A stretch of DNA of 64,000 nt from assembly GCA_025846845.1 (NCBI GenBank), contig JAOYTL010000022.1:1-64000 (forward strand), in the 5' to 3' direction. This document shows, piece by piece, positions 1 through 9,001 of this stretch. This DNA is from Alloboseaceae bacterium BT-24-1. Lineage in GTDB: Bacteria; Pseudomonadota; Alphaproteobacteria; Rhizobiales; Beijerinckiaceae. The position numbers and the translations under genes were made by a program. Under the pieces are notes generated by a model that worked only from the letters and a program-made list of their open reading frames with translations, ran no database searches and was not told where the DNA came from. The stretch's first letter is position 1; the number at the start of each line of letters is the position of its first letter.

Positions 1-128
1 GGCTCATCCGCGCTGGTTTTAAGCGTATGCTCTGAAATCGTCATGTGTCGAAGCCCTCAGGCTTCCAACATCGACCGCCAGCTCACCGGCTGAAAGGTGC
101 TCTCAGAGCATCGCTTACGGATTAGAGG

Positions 129-145
129 CTTCGGCACGGCCGAAG
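129..145 (-). terminator. possible hairpin terminator downstream of the VUT transporter
   Basis: The six-base arms CTTCGG and CCGAAG flank a five-base loop, with GAGG and CCTC able to extend the pairing outward. The hairpin sits just past the stop codon of the leftward transporter gene. There is no T-run after it on the leftward strand, so a function in termination is only inferred from its position. Confidence 0.3.
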
Positions 146-151
146 TTTGCC

Positions 152-787
152 TCACGTTCGTGCAATCGTGGGCCCCATCAATACCCGGTATGGCGCAAGA
201 AAGATCGCCGCGCAGGTGAGCTTCACTGTGAAGTCGCCTGCCGCCAGCAACACCCAGGCAGGAATGCTCGGCCCGATCTCAAGCGGCGGCGTTGCAAGAA
301 CATGCGATGCATCGGCGACGCCCAGCCACACGTCGAGACCGGCGAACGCCGGCGCAAAGGCGAGGGAAAAGAAGATGAGTGTGTCGAGCGCCGAGCCAAA
401 GAAGGACGCGACAAGGGGCGGCACGAACCATGCCCGGTTTCGAAGCCGTGAGAACAGCTCGATATCAAGGAGTTGGCCGGTCAGGAAGGCCAGGCCCGAG
501 GCGATGGCGATGCGTGGCGTTGAGAAGTAGACGGAAAGCGCAATCGCGACGACGAAGCCTGCACTTGCCACGAGACGGGCAATGGCCGGGCCGAAACGGC
601 GATTGGTTAGATCGGAAACCAGAAAGGCAAGTGGGTAGGTGAACGCCCCCCAGGTCAGCAGGCTTGCAAAATTGACCAAGCCAAACTGGAACTTGACCGG
701 AAACTGGACCAGAATGTTGGATAGCGTGATGGTCGCGACCATGGCAATCGTCGCGCCAAACAATCCCGTTTGTCGTACGCGACCCAT
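152..787 (-). CDS. VUT family queuosine-precursor transporter (YhhQ-like)
   Basis: The 211-residue polytopic inner-membrane protein has about six hydrophobic segments. The N-terminal segment ends in a polar stretch with SDLTNRRFG, the conserved region typical of the YhhQ/VUT family. Family members import queuosine precursors (preQ0/preQ1) for tRNA modification. The length fits the family. A GGAG ribosome-binding site lies five bases before the ATG. It stands alone: a transposase fragment lies directly upstream, so its original neighbourhood has been disturbed. The family call is firm; the substrate is inferred from characterised relatives. Confidence 0.85.
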   Translation of the reverse strand: MGRVRQTGLFGATIAMVATITLSNILVQFPVKFQFGLVNFASLLTWGAFTYPLAFLVSDLTNRRFGPAIARLVASAGFVVAIALSVYFSTPRIAIASGLAFLTGQLLDIELFSRLRNRAWFVPPLVASFFGSALDTLIFFSLAFAPAFAGLDVWLGVADASHVLATPPLEIGPSIPAWVLLAAGDFTVKLTCAAIFLAPYRVLMGPTIART

Positions 788-799
788 AACGGCTCCAGG

Positions 800-1070
800 C
801 TTCTCCCGCAGCTTGTCTGTCGTCAGGTGATTGAGACCGTTTCGGTGCCTCAGAAGTGGAGGTTATGCAGCCTGCAGTTGACGCTGCAAGCGTCTCGACG
901 AAGACCGCGGTCTGCCGTTCGAGATCACCGGCAGATCGTAACTTTCGAGCAGGATGCGGTTCTTGAAGGTCTGGTGTCGGCGCTCGATCTTGCCCCGCGT
1001 CTGGGGATGGTCGGCGCACCGCGAATTTGCCGCATGCCCTTTTCGTGGCAACCGCTCCATCCTGGGCGAC
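800..1070 (-). pseudogene. IS3-family transposase (orfB) C-terminal fragment, decayed
   Basis: Leftward reading gives GKIERRHQTFKNRILLESY, a close match to the rve integrase-core segment of IS3-type transposases, where the usual text is GKIERWHQTLKNRILLENY. Flanking parts such as the stretch before it (GMRQIRGAP) and after it (DLERQTAVFVE) lie in other frames, so at least two frameshifts are present. No start, no orfA and no inverted repeats were found. It is a dead remnant between the VUT and DUF4337 genes. Confidence 0.7.
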
Positions 1071-1088
1071 TGGCTTCTTGCATTGACC

Positions 1089-1679
1089 TCAAAACAAATG
1101 CACCGCGTGCGGCGCAAACAGGCCTATCGCCGTGAAGCTGAGGCCGATCGCAGCGAGCATGGCTGCCCCCCACGACAGCAACGCGATCCCGGTAATGATC
1201 GTTGCCGATGCGAGCACGATGCCGATCTGGAACGTGGCCGACGCGACCTCGAAATGATGGTACCTTGCGAAGGCGAGGTCACGCTTTTCTTCCGCCGTCT
1301 TGGCACGCGTCACCAGTTGCCTGCGCCCTTCATTGGTCTCCGGTTCGTCGTCGTAGCGCTGCGCGGTCTTCTGCCAAAAATCGACGCGCTTGCCAGCCGC
1401 GGCCCTGAACGCGGCATCGGTCTCCTTCTCGAGTTGCGTCTGCAAGCCTTCCGCCGCCGTGCGCACTGCGGTCATACGGACGGTTTTTGCCTGAAAGAAC
1501 GCCCACAGGTTCGATGCTTCGATGTTTCGATTGAGCGCCTCTGTCTGTGCGCTCTTACCAAGCGTCTCCGACAACGCCAGACAAAGTGCGATAATCGCGA
1601 TCAAAAGCGCGATCCTTTTGCTGGAACTCGACGCATGCTGCGCGTGTTCGGACTGCTCCATGCTTTCGTGGGCACCCAT
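1089..1679 (-). CDS. DUF4337 family membrane protein
   Basis: The 196-residue protein has one hydrophobic helix near residues 21-37, a long polar alpha-helical middle rich in K, E and R, and two hydrophobic helices near the C-terminus (about residues 148-190). This is the architecture of DUF4337 proteins, whose function is unknown. GGGAG precedes the ATG with good spacing. A truncated copy of its C-terminal 46 codons is found at 23.4 kb, so this gene has been partly duplicated within the window. It is flanked by an IS fragment on one side and an orphan ORF on the other. Confidence 0.75.
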   Translation of the reverse strand: MGAHESMEQSEHAQHASSSSKRIALLIAIIALCLALSETLGKSAQTEALNRNIEASNLWAFFQAKTVRMTAVRTAAEGLQTQLEKETDAAFRAAAGKRVDFWQKTAQRYDDEPETNEGRRQLVTRAKTAEEKRDLAFARYHHFEVASATFQIGIVLASATIITGIALLSWGAAMLAAIGLSFTAIGLFAPHAVHLF

Positions 1680-1950
1680 AAAAATCTCCCTGGAATGTCC
1701 TCATGACTAGGCCGGCAGCCGAACCGCGCAGCGCATTCGCGCAAGCGGATCGCAATCACGCTCGCCGGTTGATCCAATGCGGCGCCAACGCGTTGTGGGC
1801 GCAGTGCATCCGCCATCCGAGCGCAAGGCTGATCGCCGGCCCCGTTTTGAACGCGACGGTCTTCTCGAGCACAACGCCAATCACCCAACCAAGCGTCGAA
1901 GAAACAACTCGCGCTGTCATGATGATGCGATCTTCGCCGCCGTGGACGTT

Positions 1951-2286
1951 CTAGTTGAACAACGGCGGCGATTGTTCGGCATTGAGCTCGATTTCCCTCA
2001 CTTCCGCCAACTTGCGGGCATGGGCGAGAAACAACCGGCCAACCTCACCGGGGAGAAGCATTGCCGCGCGAATATCGGTCAAGCCGCTTGCATCGCCGCG
2101 CGACGTGCCGAACCACAGCCGAACGCCGAGTGGCCCAATCTGGATATGGAAAATGTCGGCCCATTGTTCGGTGTCTGCTGGCTGCAGCGGCAGCATGAAC
2201 TTGTCTAGCGGCTTATCCGCGTCCCCTTGCTGGGGCCCCGATGAGCCGCCGATCTTCGCCTGCCGACCGGAAGATTGCTTAGCCAT
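1951..2286 (-). CDS. hypothetical protein, 111 residues
   Basis: This soluble ORF has a basic, low-complexity N-terminus followed by an alternating hydrophobic pattern (around FHIQIGPLGVRLWFG and AMLLPGEVGRLFLAHARKLAE) that looks like a small folded alpha/beta domain. No family was recognised. Its start codon lies four bases from the edge of repeat copy A, so its upstream sequence was probably replaced by a rearrangement. No strong ribosome-binding site is visible. It could be a real gene that lost its promoter. Confidence 0.45.
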   Translation of the reverse strand: MAKQSSGRQAKIGGSSGPQQGDADKPLDKFMLPLQPADTEQWADIFHIQIGPLGVRLWFGTSRGDASGLTDIRAAMLLPGEVGRLFLAHARKLAEVREIELNAEQSPPLFN

Positions 2287-2290
2287 TTAT

Positions 2291-2460
2291 GGTCTTCGCC
2301 CCACATACGATTTCGTGACGTCGGAGCGGAAGCTCGCGTCGGTTCATTACCGCAAACTGACGCACGTCAATGATCGCCAGCCACTTCGTTCGCCAACGCT
2401 GCAAAGCTTGCTTCTGTGGCAATCCGGTCTCCTAAGCGGCGAACCGTGCTCGTCGTTGTT
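2291..2460. repeat. short dispersed repeat, copy A
   Basis: About 170 bases match copy C at 23523-23693 along their length, with small substitutions and indels, and match copy B at 7824-7918 over the central part. A 39-base core (2332-2370) is identical in all three copies. No inverted terminal repeats or transposase were seen. Copy A abuts the trbG remnant on its right and the 111-residue ORF on its left. Confidence 0.75.
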
Positions 2461-2860
2461 CAGCCGACGAGTTGCTCGCCAGCTGAAGGGCGATGCCGAT
2501 AATTTGCCGACGGCGGTGCAGACCTGACAGCGCCCCCCTGCGTGAAGGGATACACACCTGCGTTGAACTGATGAAGCCATTCTCACAAGCTGGGCGGCTG
2601 CGATTGGCCTGGTTGACGCGCGCCGTCGGCTAGCGGCCCCCGTTGTCGAGCGCGCTACCTCGACCCGCTGCATCTAGGGTGGCAGGCAAGGGCCGCACGC
2701 TCTTGACAATCCTGACCGGCGTCGCCGAGGCCGGCTGAAGTACGGCGGCCATAGGATCGTCATAGGAGATCTCGGGAAGTTTTTGCGTGGTGGTGCAACC
2801 GGCCAATACCGCGGTTGCCCGCAGCGCAGCCAGACTTGCCGTTCTGCGGACGCCTGGCCT
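2440..2860 (-). pseudogene. trbG: remnant of conjugal transfer lipoprotein TrbG (VirB9 family)
   Basis: Leftward reading gives a lipoprotein signal end (TAVLAGC) followed by TTTQKLPEISYDD and VRIVKSVRPLP. Past a stop codon come RVNQANRSRP, ENGFISSTQV and, after a further frame change, GEQLVG. These follow in the same order as the N-terminal half of rhizobial TrbG, the outer-membrane-associated part of the Trb type IV secretion channel. The frame is broken by at least one stop and one or more frameshifts and the C-terminal half is absent. The identification is from remembered family motifs; a protein search of the three frames would settle it. Confidence 0.6.
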
Positions 2861-3039
2861 TGAAGATCGACCATTCGACGGTGCGCTACACTAGCAGCCA
2901 CCCGGACGATGCTCTGTTGTTTGTATCGCTCAGCCGAAACCGGCTCGGTTCACAACATGCGCGTAAAAACGGTTGCCGTGTCACTGAACGCGGCCTCAAG
3001 AGGTGTGTTTCAGCTGCTGATCGCATCGTGCCACTGCAA

Positions 3040-4239
3040 TCAGCCAGACTTACCAGCATTGAAGGATTCTGCTGTAAGATCTGCCTTCTTCGCGGCGACG
3101 CGCCTTTGATGAGCAGCCAAGTCTGGATCAAGGCGCTCAAAATCGATAACAGATGCCGCAACGCGGAAGGCATGATGTACGATCTTGCGACGATGGCGAA
3201 AATAAATATGCAAAGGCTCTAGCGTGCTCCCTAGGCGGAGCTTGTTCGCGAATGTCCCTTGGCCGGTTTGCAGTCGCGATTTTCCGCTTTCAATACAAAA
3301 GCGGACATTATGTATCCAGCTGATAAAGTATAGATTGGCCTCTTGAGCAAGAGGATAGCGCATTCCCCAGAATTTATCGATGACGCGATCGTTTTCTATG
3401 AACAGCAAATTGAACGCGGCCAGAACGCCTGAGACCCGATAAAGGACGCACACTGCGCGTGGAAACAACGCGGAGATAACAGTTGTAAAATAGTTCCGCG
3501 GTAGCTTCTCGAAATCGCCGTAGTCGGTTGCACTGTTGCCGCGAGTCTCTTCATAAAGCGCATAGATTTCGTCCGCCACCTCAGCAATGTCGGTCCGCAT
3601 TTCTATTTCGACCGCGTCCACCGTGCGGAGCTTGCGACGCACGTCTTTCCGGGTCGCGGATGAAAGGGATGCGAGATACTCGTCCGTGCTGCGAAATGGC
3701 AGATGAAGGACAGCGGTTGGAAGGCTCGCCAGCCGGACATAGCCACGCTCGTGAAAATGCGGAAGGAAGGCTGGAAGGTCGCCGCCGCAAATGTCTTTCA
3801 CGGCCATCAATCCGATTTCGTGCTGTTCCGCCTCGCGCTCGAGCCCATCGAGAAGCCGTGCCGCGGCTTCGTGTTTCCGCTGCGGGCAGATATCCGGCGA
3901 GAAGCCGAGGTGAGCCTGCTCCGCGAAGGGCGAGCCAAGCCCAATGACTGGCAATCGGAGGAGCCCAGGCAGAACTCCTGATAGAATGCCCAGCGGCGTT
4001 CTAAGCCAACCGTCCTGAAAAGGCGTGTGGAGCTCATAGTCCATGCGAAACATCGGTGCGAGCGCAACGATTCGATTCTCGCCATCAGCCACAGTCATCG
4101 CTTGATGTTGAACATGTTCAGGCTGCGCGGCCTCGCATGCGCAATAGTAGGCGTGGCTCTCGGCGATTTGTGGGAAGCAGCCATCCCATTCCGGCCGTGG
4201 GACGAGCGTCACCGGCGTCGTGCGGACGAAGAACTCCAT
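3040..4239 (-). CDS. BioF2-like / FemAB-type GNAT acyltransferase
   Basis: The 399-residue protein matches the GNAT-fold BioF2-like group, with the conserved stretch around ATRKDVRRKLR near residue 200 and a second half containing CVLYRVSGVLAAFNLLFIE and VIDKFWGMRYPLA. Family members transfer acyl or aminoacyl groups, often in cell-envelope or exopolysaccharide pathways; the substrate here is unknown. An AGAGG site precedes the ATG by six bases. There is no partner gene next to it. A link to the siderophore locus 4 kb away is possible but unsupported. Confidence 0.7.
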   Translation of the reverse strand: MEFFVRTTPVTLVPRPEWDGCFPQIAESHAYYCACEAAQPEHVQHQAMTVADGENRIVALAPMFRMDYELHTPFQDGWLRTPLGILSGVLPGLLRLPVIGLGSPFAEQAHLGFSPDICPQRKHEAAARLLDGLEREAEQHEIGLMAVKDICGGDLPAFLPHFHERGYVRLASLPTAVLHLPFRSTDEYLASLSSATRKDVRRKLRTVDAVEIEMRTDIAEVADEIYALYEETRGNSATDYGDFEKLPRNYFTTVISALFPRAVCVLYRVSGVLAAFNLLFIENDRVIDKFWGMRYPLAQEANLYFISWIHNVRFCIESGKSRLQTGQGTFANKLRLGSTLEPLHIYFRHRRKIVHHAFRVAASVIDFERLDPDLAAHQRRVAAKKADLTAESFNAGKSG

Positions 4240-4378
4240 CGTTACCTCTTGCAGGCAGTCCTAGCGCCATGAAGCTTGGCCCGAGAGGCGATCGCAGGCT
4301 TGCAGTGAATTCGGGGAAAGCTTGCACCGAAGCACTTGCCGCCGCGGCGCAGGCTCTCAGAGTCTGTGTCTGCTCACC

Positions 4379-4702
4379 TTAGAACGTGACCAGATTCTTG
4401 ATCTCTTTTTCTGTGAAGGGTGGAACAAGTCTTCGTCCCGTGAAGTCATTCCAATCCTTGAATCTGGACTTCTTCCTCGCCTCGATGATCGTAGCCGCGT
4501 TGCCCGAGTTAAGACTCGGAAGCTTGCGCAGTTCATCTTGGGTGGCCGTGTTCAGGTTGAGTTTGCTTGATGGAACCGACTGCTGGGGAGCCGTCTTCGC
4601 TCCGTTTGCCGGGTTTGTTGTCTGCGGCGACGACTGCGCAAATGCAGCAACCGTCATGGAGCTGACAAGTGCGAGAGTGAGGCAGGTGATCTTTACTGAC
4701 AT
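4379..4702 (-). CDS. secreted helix-hairpin-helix (ComEA-like) protein
   Basis: I chose the inner ATG because AAGAG lies just upstream and the protein then starts with a clean signal peptide (MSVKITCLTLALVSS to AFAQ). After a Gln/Pro-rich linker comes a single helix-hairpin-helix module with the typical LNLNTATQDELRKLP start and a second hairpin ending at EKEIKNLVTF. Proteins of this type bind DNA or act in the periplasm; ComEA takes part in DNA uptake. It is 107 residues long, and no other competence gene is nearby. Confidence 0.75.
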   Translation of the reverse strand: MSVKITCLTLALVSSMTVAAFAQSSPQTTNPANGAKTAPQQSVPSSKLNLNTATQDELRKLPSLNSGNAATIIEARKKSRFKDWNDFTGRRLVPPFTEKEIKNLVTF

Positions 4703-5060
4703 GGATCTGCTCTTCCAGGTTGAGATTGAGGCGGTGTGATCACCGACCACCAGATGGGCGGGTCAGATTGCAGCATGATTACGCTCGTTCCCGGCCGCCA
4801 AGATCCGTCGCAGCAGTACAGGTCGCGAGAACAGACACGACGACAAGCAGCATTCGCTGCCCGCAATAGCAGATGCTGCCAGCATTGCTCTGGAGCCCCC
4901 TAGCGGGAGCCTGTTGGGCTGGATTTGTGGCCGGGCGACGCTTGTGAACCTGAGGGCAATTGTCGCTGGCACTCAGCTGACACCACCAACCGGCCATCGG
5001 ACTCACATGAGCATCAGGCCAAACCAGCGAATTGGCCCGGAACGCGTGGCAGAATGATCA
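4703..5060. other. intergenic stretch with no clear gene
   Basis: This 358-base gap holds nothing I can name. The only small candidate is a leftward 24-codon ORF at 4779-4853 (MLLVVVSVLATC start), which looks like a tiny exported peptide but lacks a canonical lipobox and a strong ribosome-binding site. Confidence 0.3.
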
Positions 5061-5540
5061 TCAATATTCGTGCCCGGCATAGTCGTCGTCCCAATTGCTG
5101 CGCCAACCGGGCGGCGAGCCATCGTTCTCCCAATGATAGTTGTTCCAATAATCTAGGTCGCGATAGAAGCTGTATTCACGATAGTGGTCACTCCAGTAGC
5201 TTGCAGCTTGGAAGGCAATGATCGGTATGTCCACTTGCGCGGCATAGGCAGGCACATAAACGCGACGTGCTTGGTGAGTGAACTGGATGTGCCCACCCGA
5301 TGCCCAGCCGCGAACACCGGGCGCGCTGACATCGCACCATCTGTAGCCCGCAACGCATCCGTGAATCGTCAGTTCTGAACCGGCGCCCAGCACACCGCCT
5401 ATGGGGAAGCGAGTGCTTGGCCCAGAACGGAGATTGAGATTGACGCCAGAGTATCCCGGCAGCCCGCTGGCCGAGGCGTCGTCAATAGCACAGATTAGCA
5501 GGAGTGCCCCCGCCGCATAGATGTTGGCCCATGATTTCAT
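5061..5540 (-). CDS. secreted SH3-domain protein
   Basis: With the ATG at 5540 the protein has 159 residues and begins with a signal peptide (MKSWANIYAAGALLLICA). It is followed by a bacterial SH3 (SH3b) domain recognisable by VNLNLRSGPSTRFP and the ending VRGWASGGHI. The C-terminal third is rich in Tyr, Trp, Asp and His. Such proteins sit in the periplasm or on the envelope and may bind peptidoglycan or other proteins. The longer upstream start would add a non-signal leader and is less likely. It may be expressed independently of its neighbours. Confidence 0.7.
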   Translation of the reverse strand: MKSWANIYAAGALLLICAIDDASASGLPGYSGVNLNLRSGPSTRFPIGGVLGAGSELTIHGCVAGYRWCDVSAPGVRGWASGGHIQFTHQARRVYVPAYAAQVDIPIIAFQAASYWSDHYREYSFYRDLDYWNNYHWENDGSPPGWRSNWDDDYAGHEY

Positions 5541-6243
5541 GCGATCACTCCAAGTGCTGAGGTTAGAGGAATTTGATGCCGAGTTTTCCAGCAAATCACG
5601 GCGGCGCTAATCGTATTCGGATATCGGCACGCGCAGATACCCAGCCAAGCATTACGCTAAAATTACGCCGCGAAGCGCAGTCTCTGCCTCAGCCCTGGCC
5701 CATGGTGACGCGACACAGGGGCTATGAGAGCCATTGCTCCAAGCCAGCGACAGCCTTGAGCTCGCGCGTCGGTGGCTCGCTCTTAGAGCGATAGACGCCG
5801 TCCGTTGCAAAAGCTTGGCTGCCGTCTGCCTATCCCCAGCGGGGAGACATCCTCGATCTCCTGTTGAACATCGTAGACAAAGACGCGGGGGAAGCGCTGT
5901 CGAATGCCGAGCTTCGAGATCCGGGCGGCGCGATGTTCTTCGCTGGCTCTGAAACGACGGCACGGCTGACGTTCTGGTCGGCATACCTCCTCACGCAAGC
6001 CCTTGCCAGCGGAGAGCCGTCCACACATAGCGCGAAGATCACTGGGAACTCCCTTGTAAGCGTAGCCGCTTCCCGTCAAATGGGCTTGACTTTGATCGGG
6101 ATCAGCATCGCCCTCGCCGTGACCATTCTCGGGTTTTCGGTGCTTGGTGGCACGACAGTCAGCGGTGCGATTGTGCGAATCTTGTGGAGCATCGCCTATG
6201 GCAGCGTATGGGTCACCCTGCAAACCTGGACGGTGAAGACGGC
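5541..6243. other. 700-base region without a confident gene
   Basis: One rightward open frame (from 5864 to 6493) holds a hydrophobic stretch starting at MGLTLIGISIALAV with gene-like codon use around 6080-6250. It runs on for 250 bases antisense to the TetR gene, which is unlikely for a real gene. It may be a fragment of a membrane-protein gene. I see no recognisable domain, promoter or terminator. Confidence 0.25.
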
Positions 6244-6885
6244 TCAATCAGCGATCGAAGTCGCGACGACGCTGTTCGTGTCGATCTTCAATGTCAGACC
6301 GGAGAGCAGGAGATCGAGATTCTGGGCGGCACTGACCAAACGCTCTTGTGGGGCCTCTCCGTCTGCGATCCACAGCGCGGCATCGGCCAGCGCGCCGTTG
6401 ATCAATCGCGCAAGCGTGTCTGGATCGCCGGGCTTGATCGTGTCTGCCTCAATCAGCTTCGCGAGAATGGCTGACAAAGAGATCAGACACTGACGCCGGC
6501 TCGCCTGCGTATAGGACGTCCCCAGAACAGACGGCGCATCTCGTAGCACGATGCGCTGAATCTCCGGCTCAAGCGCCATCTCTAGATAAAGATGGCTGCG
6601 GCGGACGAACCCTTTCCATAGGCTCGGCGCGTTGTCCGAGGCCGCGTTCAGTCGTTGGTCAATTTCGGTGTCGATCTCTTCCACGACCGCGAGCAGTAGT
6701 CCCTTCTTGCCACCGAAGTGATGATAAAGGGCGCCGCGGGTGAGGGCGGCCGAGGCCGTGAATTCGTCCATGTTGGCGTCTGCATAGCCCTGCTCGCCAA
6801 AAGCGCGGCGGGCCGCCTCGATCAGCTTGCCTCGCGTTTCCTCGACCATCTCGCTCCGGGCTCGACGGGCCACTGGCGTCCTCAT
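6244..6885 (-). CDS. TetR/AcrR family transcriptional regulator
   Basis: The 213-residue repressor-type protein has an N-terminal helix-turn-helix. AARRAFGEQGYADANMDEF, TRGALYHHFGGKKGLLLAVVEE give the classic TetR signature between residues 20 and 70. The ligand-binding C-terminal domain is unassigned. No efflux pump or enzyme lies divergent from it or downstream, so its target is unknown; regulation of its own promoter is likely given the perfect palindrome at 6936-6958. It may be the survivor of a deleted resistance cassette. Confidence 0.85.
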   Translation of the reverse strand: MRTPVARRARSEMVEETRGKLIEAARRAFGEQGYADANMDEFTASAALTRGALYHHFGGKKGLLLAVVEEIDTEIDQRLNAASDNAPSLWKGFVRRSHLYLEMALEPEIQRIVLRDAPSVLGTSYTQASRRQCLISLSAILAKLIEADTIKPGDPDTLARLINGALADAALWIADGEAPQERLVSAAQNLDLLLSGLTLKIDTNSVVATSIAD

Positions 6886-6935
6886 TCACGTACGTAGCGA
6901 ATGCCGATTTATATACGCCACGCATCTTAATACAA

Positions 6936-6958
6936 TTTGCATACGCTCCGTATGCAAA
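6936..6958. promoter_or_regulatory. perfect inverted repeat, probable TetR operator
   Basis: Ten-base arms TTTGCATACG and CGTATGCAAA are separated by CTC. The element lies 51 bases upstream of the TetR start codon in an AT-rich island that could hold a promoter. Size and symmetry fit a TetR dimer site. The rest of the 350-base gap (6886-7235) holds an ACGTACGT palindrome right next to the start codon and nothing else I can name. Confidence 0.6.
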
Positions 6959-7235
6959 TCCCGATATCACCGTCAGGCAGCAGTTGGAGCGCAGCTCGCT
7001 CATCAGCGTGCTCGGCGCATATAGATCAGCCCAATGCGGCCGACGAGCCGACATCTTTCGCCCAAGCTGCGAGCATTTGTCGATTGCGCGGCCGACGCAT
7101 TTTTGGCCATCTAGTCGAGGTGCACTAATCCCTCGTTTTCGTGCAAATCCCAACTCGTAAGGCTCGGGAACCTGCTAAACGCGCCGCCTGGGCGCGTCTT
7201 TACCGAGCCCGGAGTTATTAACTCTCAACGATCGC

Positions 7236-7703
7236 CTACCGCGTAGTCTGAGTCCATATCTGGGTCTCGCACAAGAGACCCGCACATCCGCGCACTTCCA
7301 ATCGTGTGGCGTCAAGTTGCGTGATCGTGCCGGTATAACTCTTGCCATCATCCGCATTGTAGATTCGGCCAGACCAAGCGTTCAGCGCTGAAGGCCGCAT
7401 ATCAATGAGAAATTGAAGCCCCACGACGGATCGTTCCTTCAGCGACGAATCTGGATTTTTAACGTCAGCGCGAAGTCGCCCTGTTGCACTGTCAATCGGC
7501 TGTTTCAGCCACACTACCGCGCCGCAGAGACGAGTTCCGCATCGGCTTAGATGCACCTTCGCCTCACCGTCCTGCGTCAGCCAAGTTCCAAAAGGATCGG
7601 TCTTCGGCGTGGCCCATGTCGCTGAGACATCGGACAGGAGGAACCAGGCCGTGAAGATAGCCGACAGGCTATAGGTAAGTGTAAGCTGGGCGCTATTTAC
7701 CAT
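7236..7703 (-). CDS. DUF2147 family exported protein
   Basis: The 155-residue protein has a hydrophobic N-terminal signal followed by PFGTWLTQDGEAKVHLSRCGTRLCGAVVWLK, the hallmark of DUF2147. The family is a small beta-rich exported domain of unknown function, common in alphaproteobacteria. Paired cysteines (near residues 55 and 60, and 140 and 145) could form disulfides. The GRIYNADDGKSYTGTI segment is also typical. It is monocistronic as far as can be seen. Confidence 0.8.
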   Translation of the reverse strand: MVNSAQLTLTYSLSAIFTAWFLLSDVSATWATPKTDPFGTWLTQDGEAKVHLSRCGTRLCGAVVWLKQPIDSATGRLRADVKNPDSSLKERSVVGLQFLIDMRPSALNAWSGRIYNADDGKSYTGTITQLDATRLEVRGCAGLLCETQIWTQTTR

Positions 7704-7823
7704 CCAGAGAGCCCTCGAAATAAGGTGACGAAAGTCATCGAAACCAGTGCACGCTGCCGTCGTTGTGAGAGGTGCGTTACAGCTGAGATCTTGGGATACA
7801 ATCTGAATCCCATCGCGAGAGAC

Positions 7824-7918
7824 GCTCGCGTCGGTTCATTACCGCAAACTGACGCACGTCAATGATCGCCAGTCACTCCATTCGCCAACATTGCGAAACG
7901 CAATTCTGTGGCAATCTG
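7824..7918. repeat. short dispersed repeat, copy B
   Basis: It shares the identical 39-base core (7824-7862) with copies A and C and further similarity to about 7918. The outer parts present in A and C are missing, so this is a shorter copy. It lies in a 455-base gap (7704-8158) that otherwise holds only a leftward open frame with an Arg-rich, out-of-character composition and no known domain. Confidence 0.7.
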
Positions 7919-8158
7919 GGGGCGGGCCAGGGGGTGCGTCGGCGGAAGGCGCCGTTTCTCCGATGGTCAGCACGGTTCTGCCAAAATTGACCGTGAACTC
8001 GATCTCGAACTTATGCGGCCAGCGCTTGCGGCGCCGGCGACTCACATGAAGGTGCCGACGACGGCGCGGCCTTCGGGTCGCGGGCAGCTCCTTGTTTTCA
8101 CGGCACGGATGTATGCTAAGCGACCGCCACCGCCCTGGCACATCTTGTGGTCGTCCGA

Positions 8159-9001
8159 TTACTCCGCGGCGCCGAGTTCAATCATCCCTTGATTGCGGCG
8201 TTTGGTGGAGATGGTCCGAAGCTTCCAAAGGTCGGTCGGCAGAATCGAGAAGCACGAATCCCCAAACCATTCGAGCGACACCTCGGCGTTTGAGTCCAGC
8301 GTCTTCAGGAATGATTCATAGTCCAACACGCCCTCGAACAGGCCTGTCATGCCTTCGCGCTGTCCGGCCGGGGCATAGACGTTGGACGGCTCGAAGACGG
8401 GAAGATCGGATTGGCTCCGCACGTTCTTGAGATGATAGTAGTCGATATGCCTCTTGAGGCGGGCATGCGCCACGAGCGGATTATCGCCACCTTCCCAGAC
8501 ATGGAGCGTGTCGAAATTGATCCTCAAGGCTGGGTGATCAACCTCATCGAGGAGGCGCAGGAGCGAGTCGGTGGTGTCGGCGAGGGTACCGGGATGCGTC
8601 TCCACCAGAAGCCGCAGGCCGTGGTCGGCAAGGTAGACTGCCGCCATCCGCAAGCGGCTGGCGATATGCATGCGCTCGTCGGCCGAGGTCGCGGCGCTGC
8701 CTCTTGTTCCCGCGAAGGTGCGCAGCCTCGGCGCGTGCCAGTTCTGCGCCAGCCGGCAAAGCTCAGCCATGCGTTCGGTCATTCGTTCGGATGGAGCATC
8801 TAGCGGCAAGTAGTCGCTGAGCATGGGCACACGCAGACCATAGGCCGCGAGCCATTCGGCGTGATCGCCAGGGCCGAGATTGCGCGCATGGATGCCCCAG
8901 AGCTCAATGCCGTCGAAGCCGTGGCTTTGCGCGATACGGGCGATCGCACGGATCGACAGGAGATGATGCCGGAAGCTGATCGTGCAGAGCGAGACCTTCA
9001 T
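8159..9001 (-). CDS. asbF: 3-dehydroshikimate dehydratase, petrobactin AsbF
   Basis: AsbF converts 3-dehydroshikimate to 3,4-dihydroxybenzoate, the catechol of petrobactin. The start MKVSLCTISFRHHLLSIRAIA followed by HGFDGIELWGIHARNL is characteristic of this sugar-phosphate-isomerase-like TIM-barrel enzyme. LLVETHPGTLADTTDS and LRINFDTLHVWEGGD supply the expected Glu, His and Asp metal ligands. I chose the ATG at 9001, giving 280 residues, the usual AsbF size, and an ATGA overlap with the preceding gene. It is the last gene of the leftward asb operon. Confidence 0.9.
   Translation of the reverse strand: MKVSLCTISFRHHLLSIRAIARIAQSHGFDGIELWGIHARNLGPGDHAEWLAAYGLRVPMLSDYLPLDAPSERMTERMAELCRLAQNWHAPRLRTFAGTRGSAATSADERMHIASRLRMAAVYLADHGLRLLVETHPGTLADTTDSLLRLLDEVDHPALRINFDTLHVWEGGDNPLVAHARLKRHIDYYHLKNVRSQSDLPVFEPSNVYAPAGQREGMTGLFEGVLDYESFLKTLDSNAEVSLEWFGDSCFSILPTDLWKLRTISTKRRNQGMIELGAAE

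Noticed and set aside
5864..6493. Rightward ORF with a hydrophobic segment
   Set aside because: Its last 250 bases are antisense to the TetR gene and no family is recognisable; kept only as part of the gap entry.
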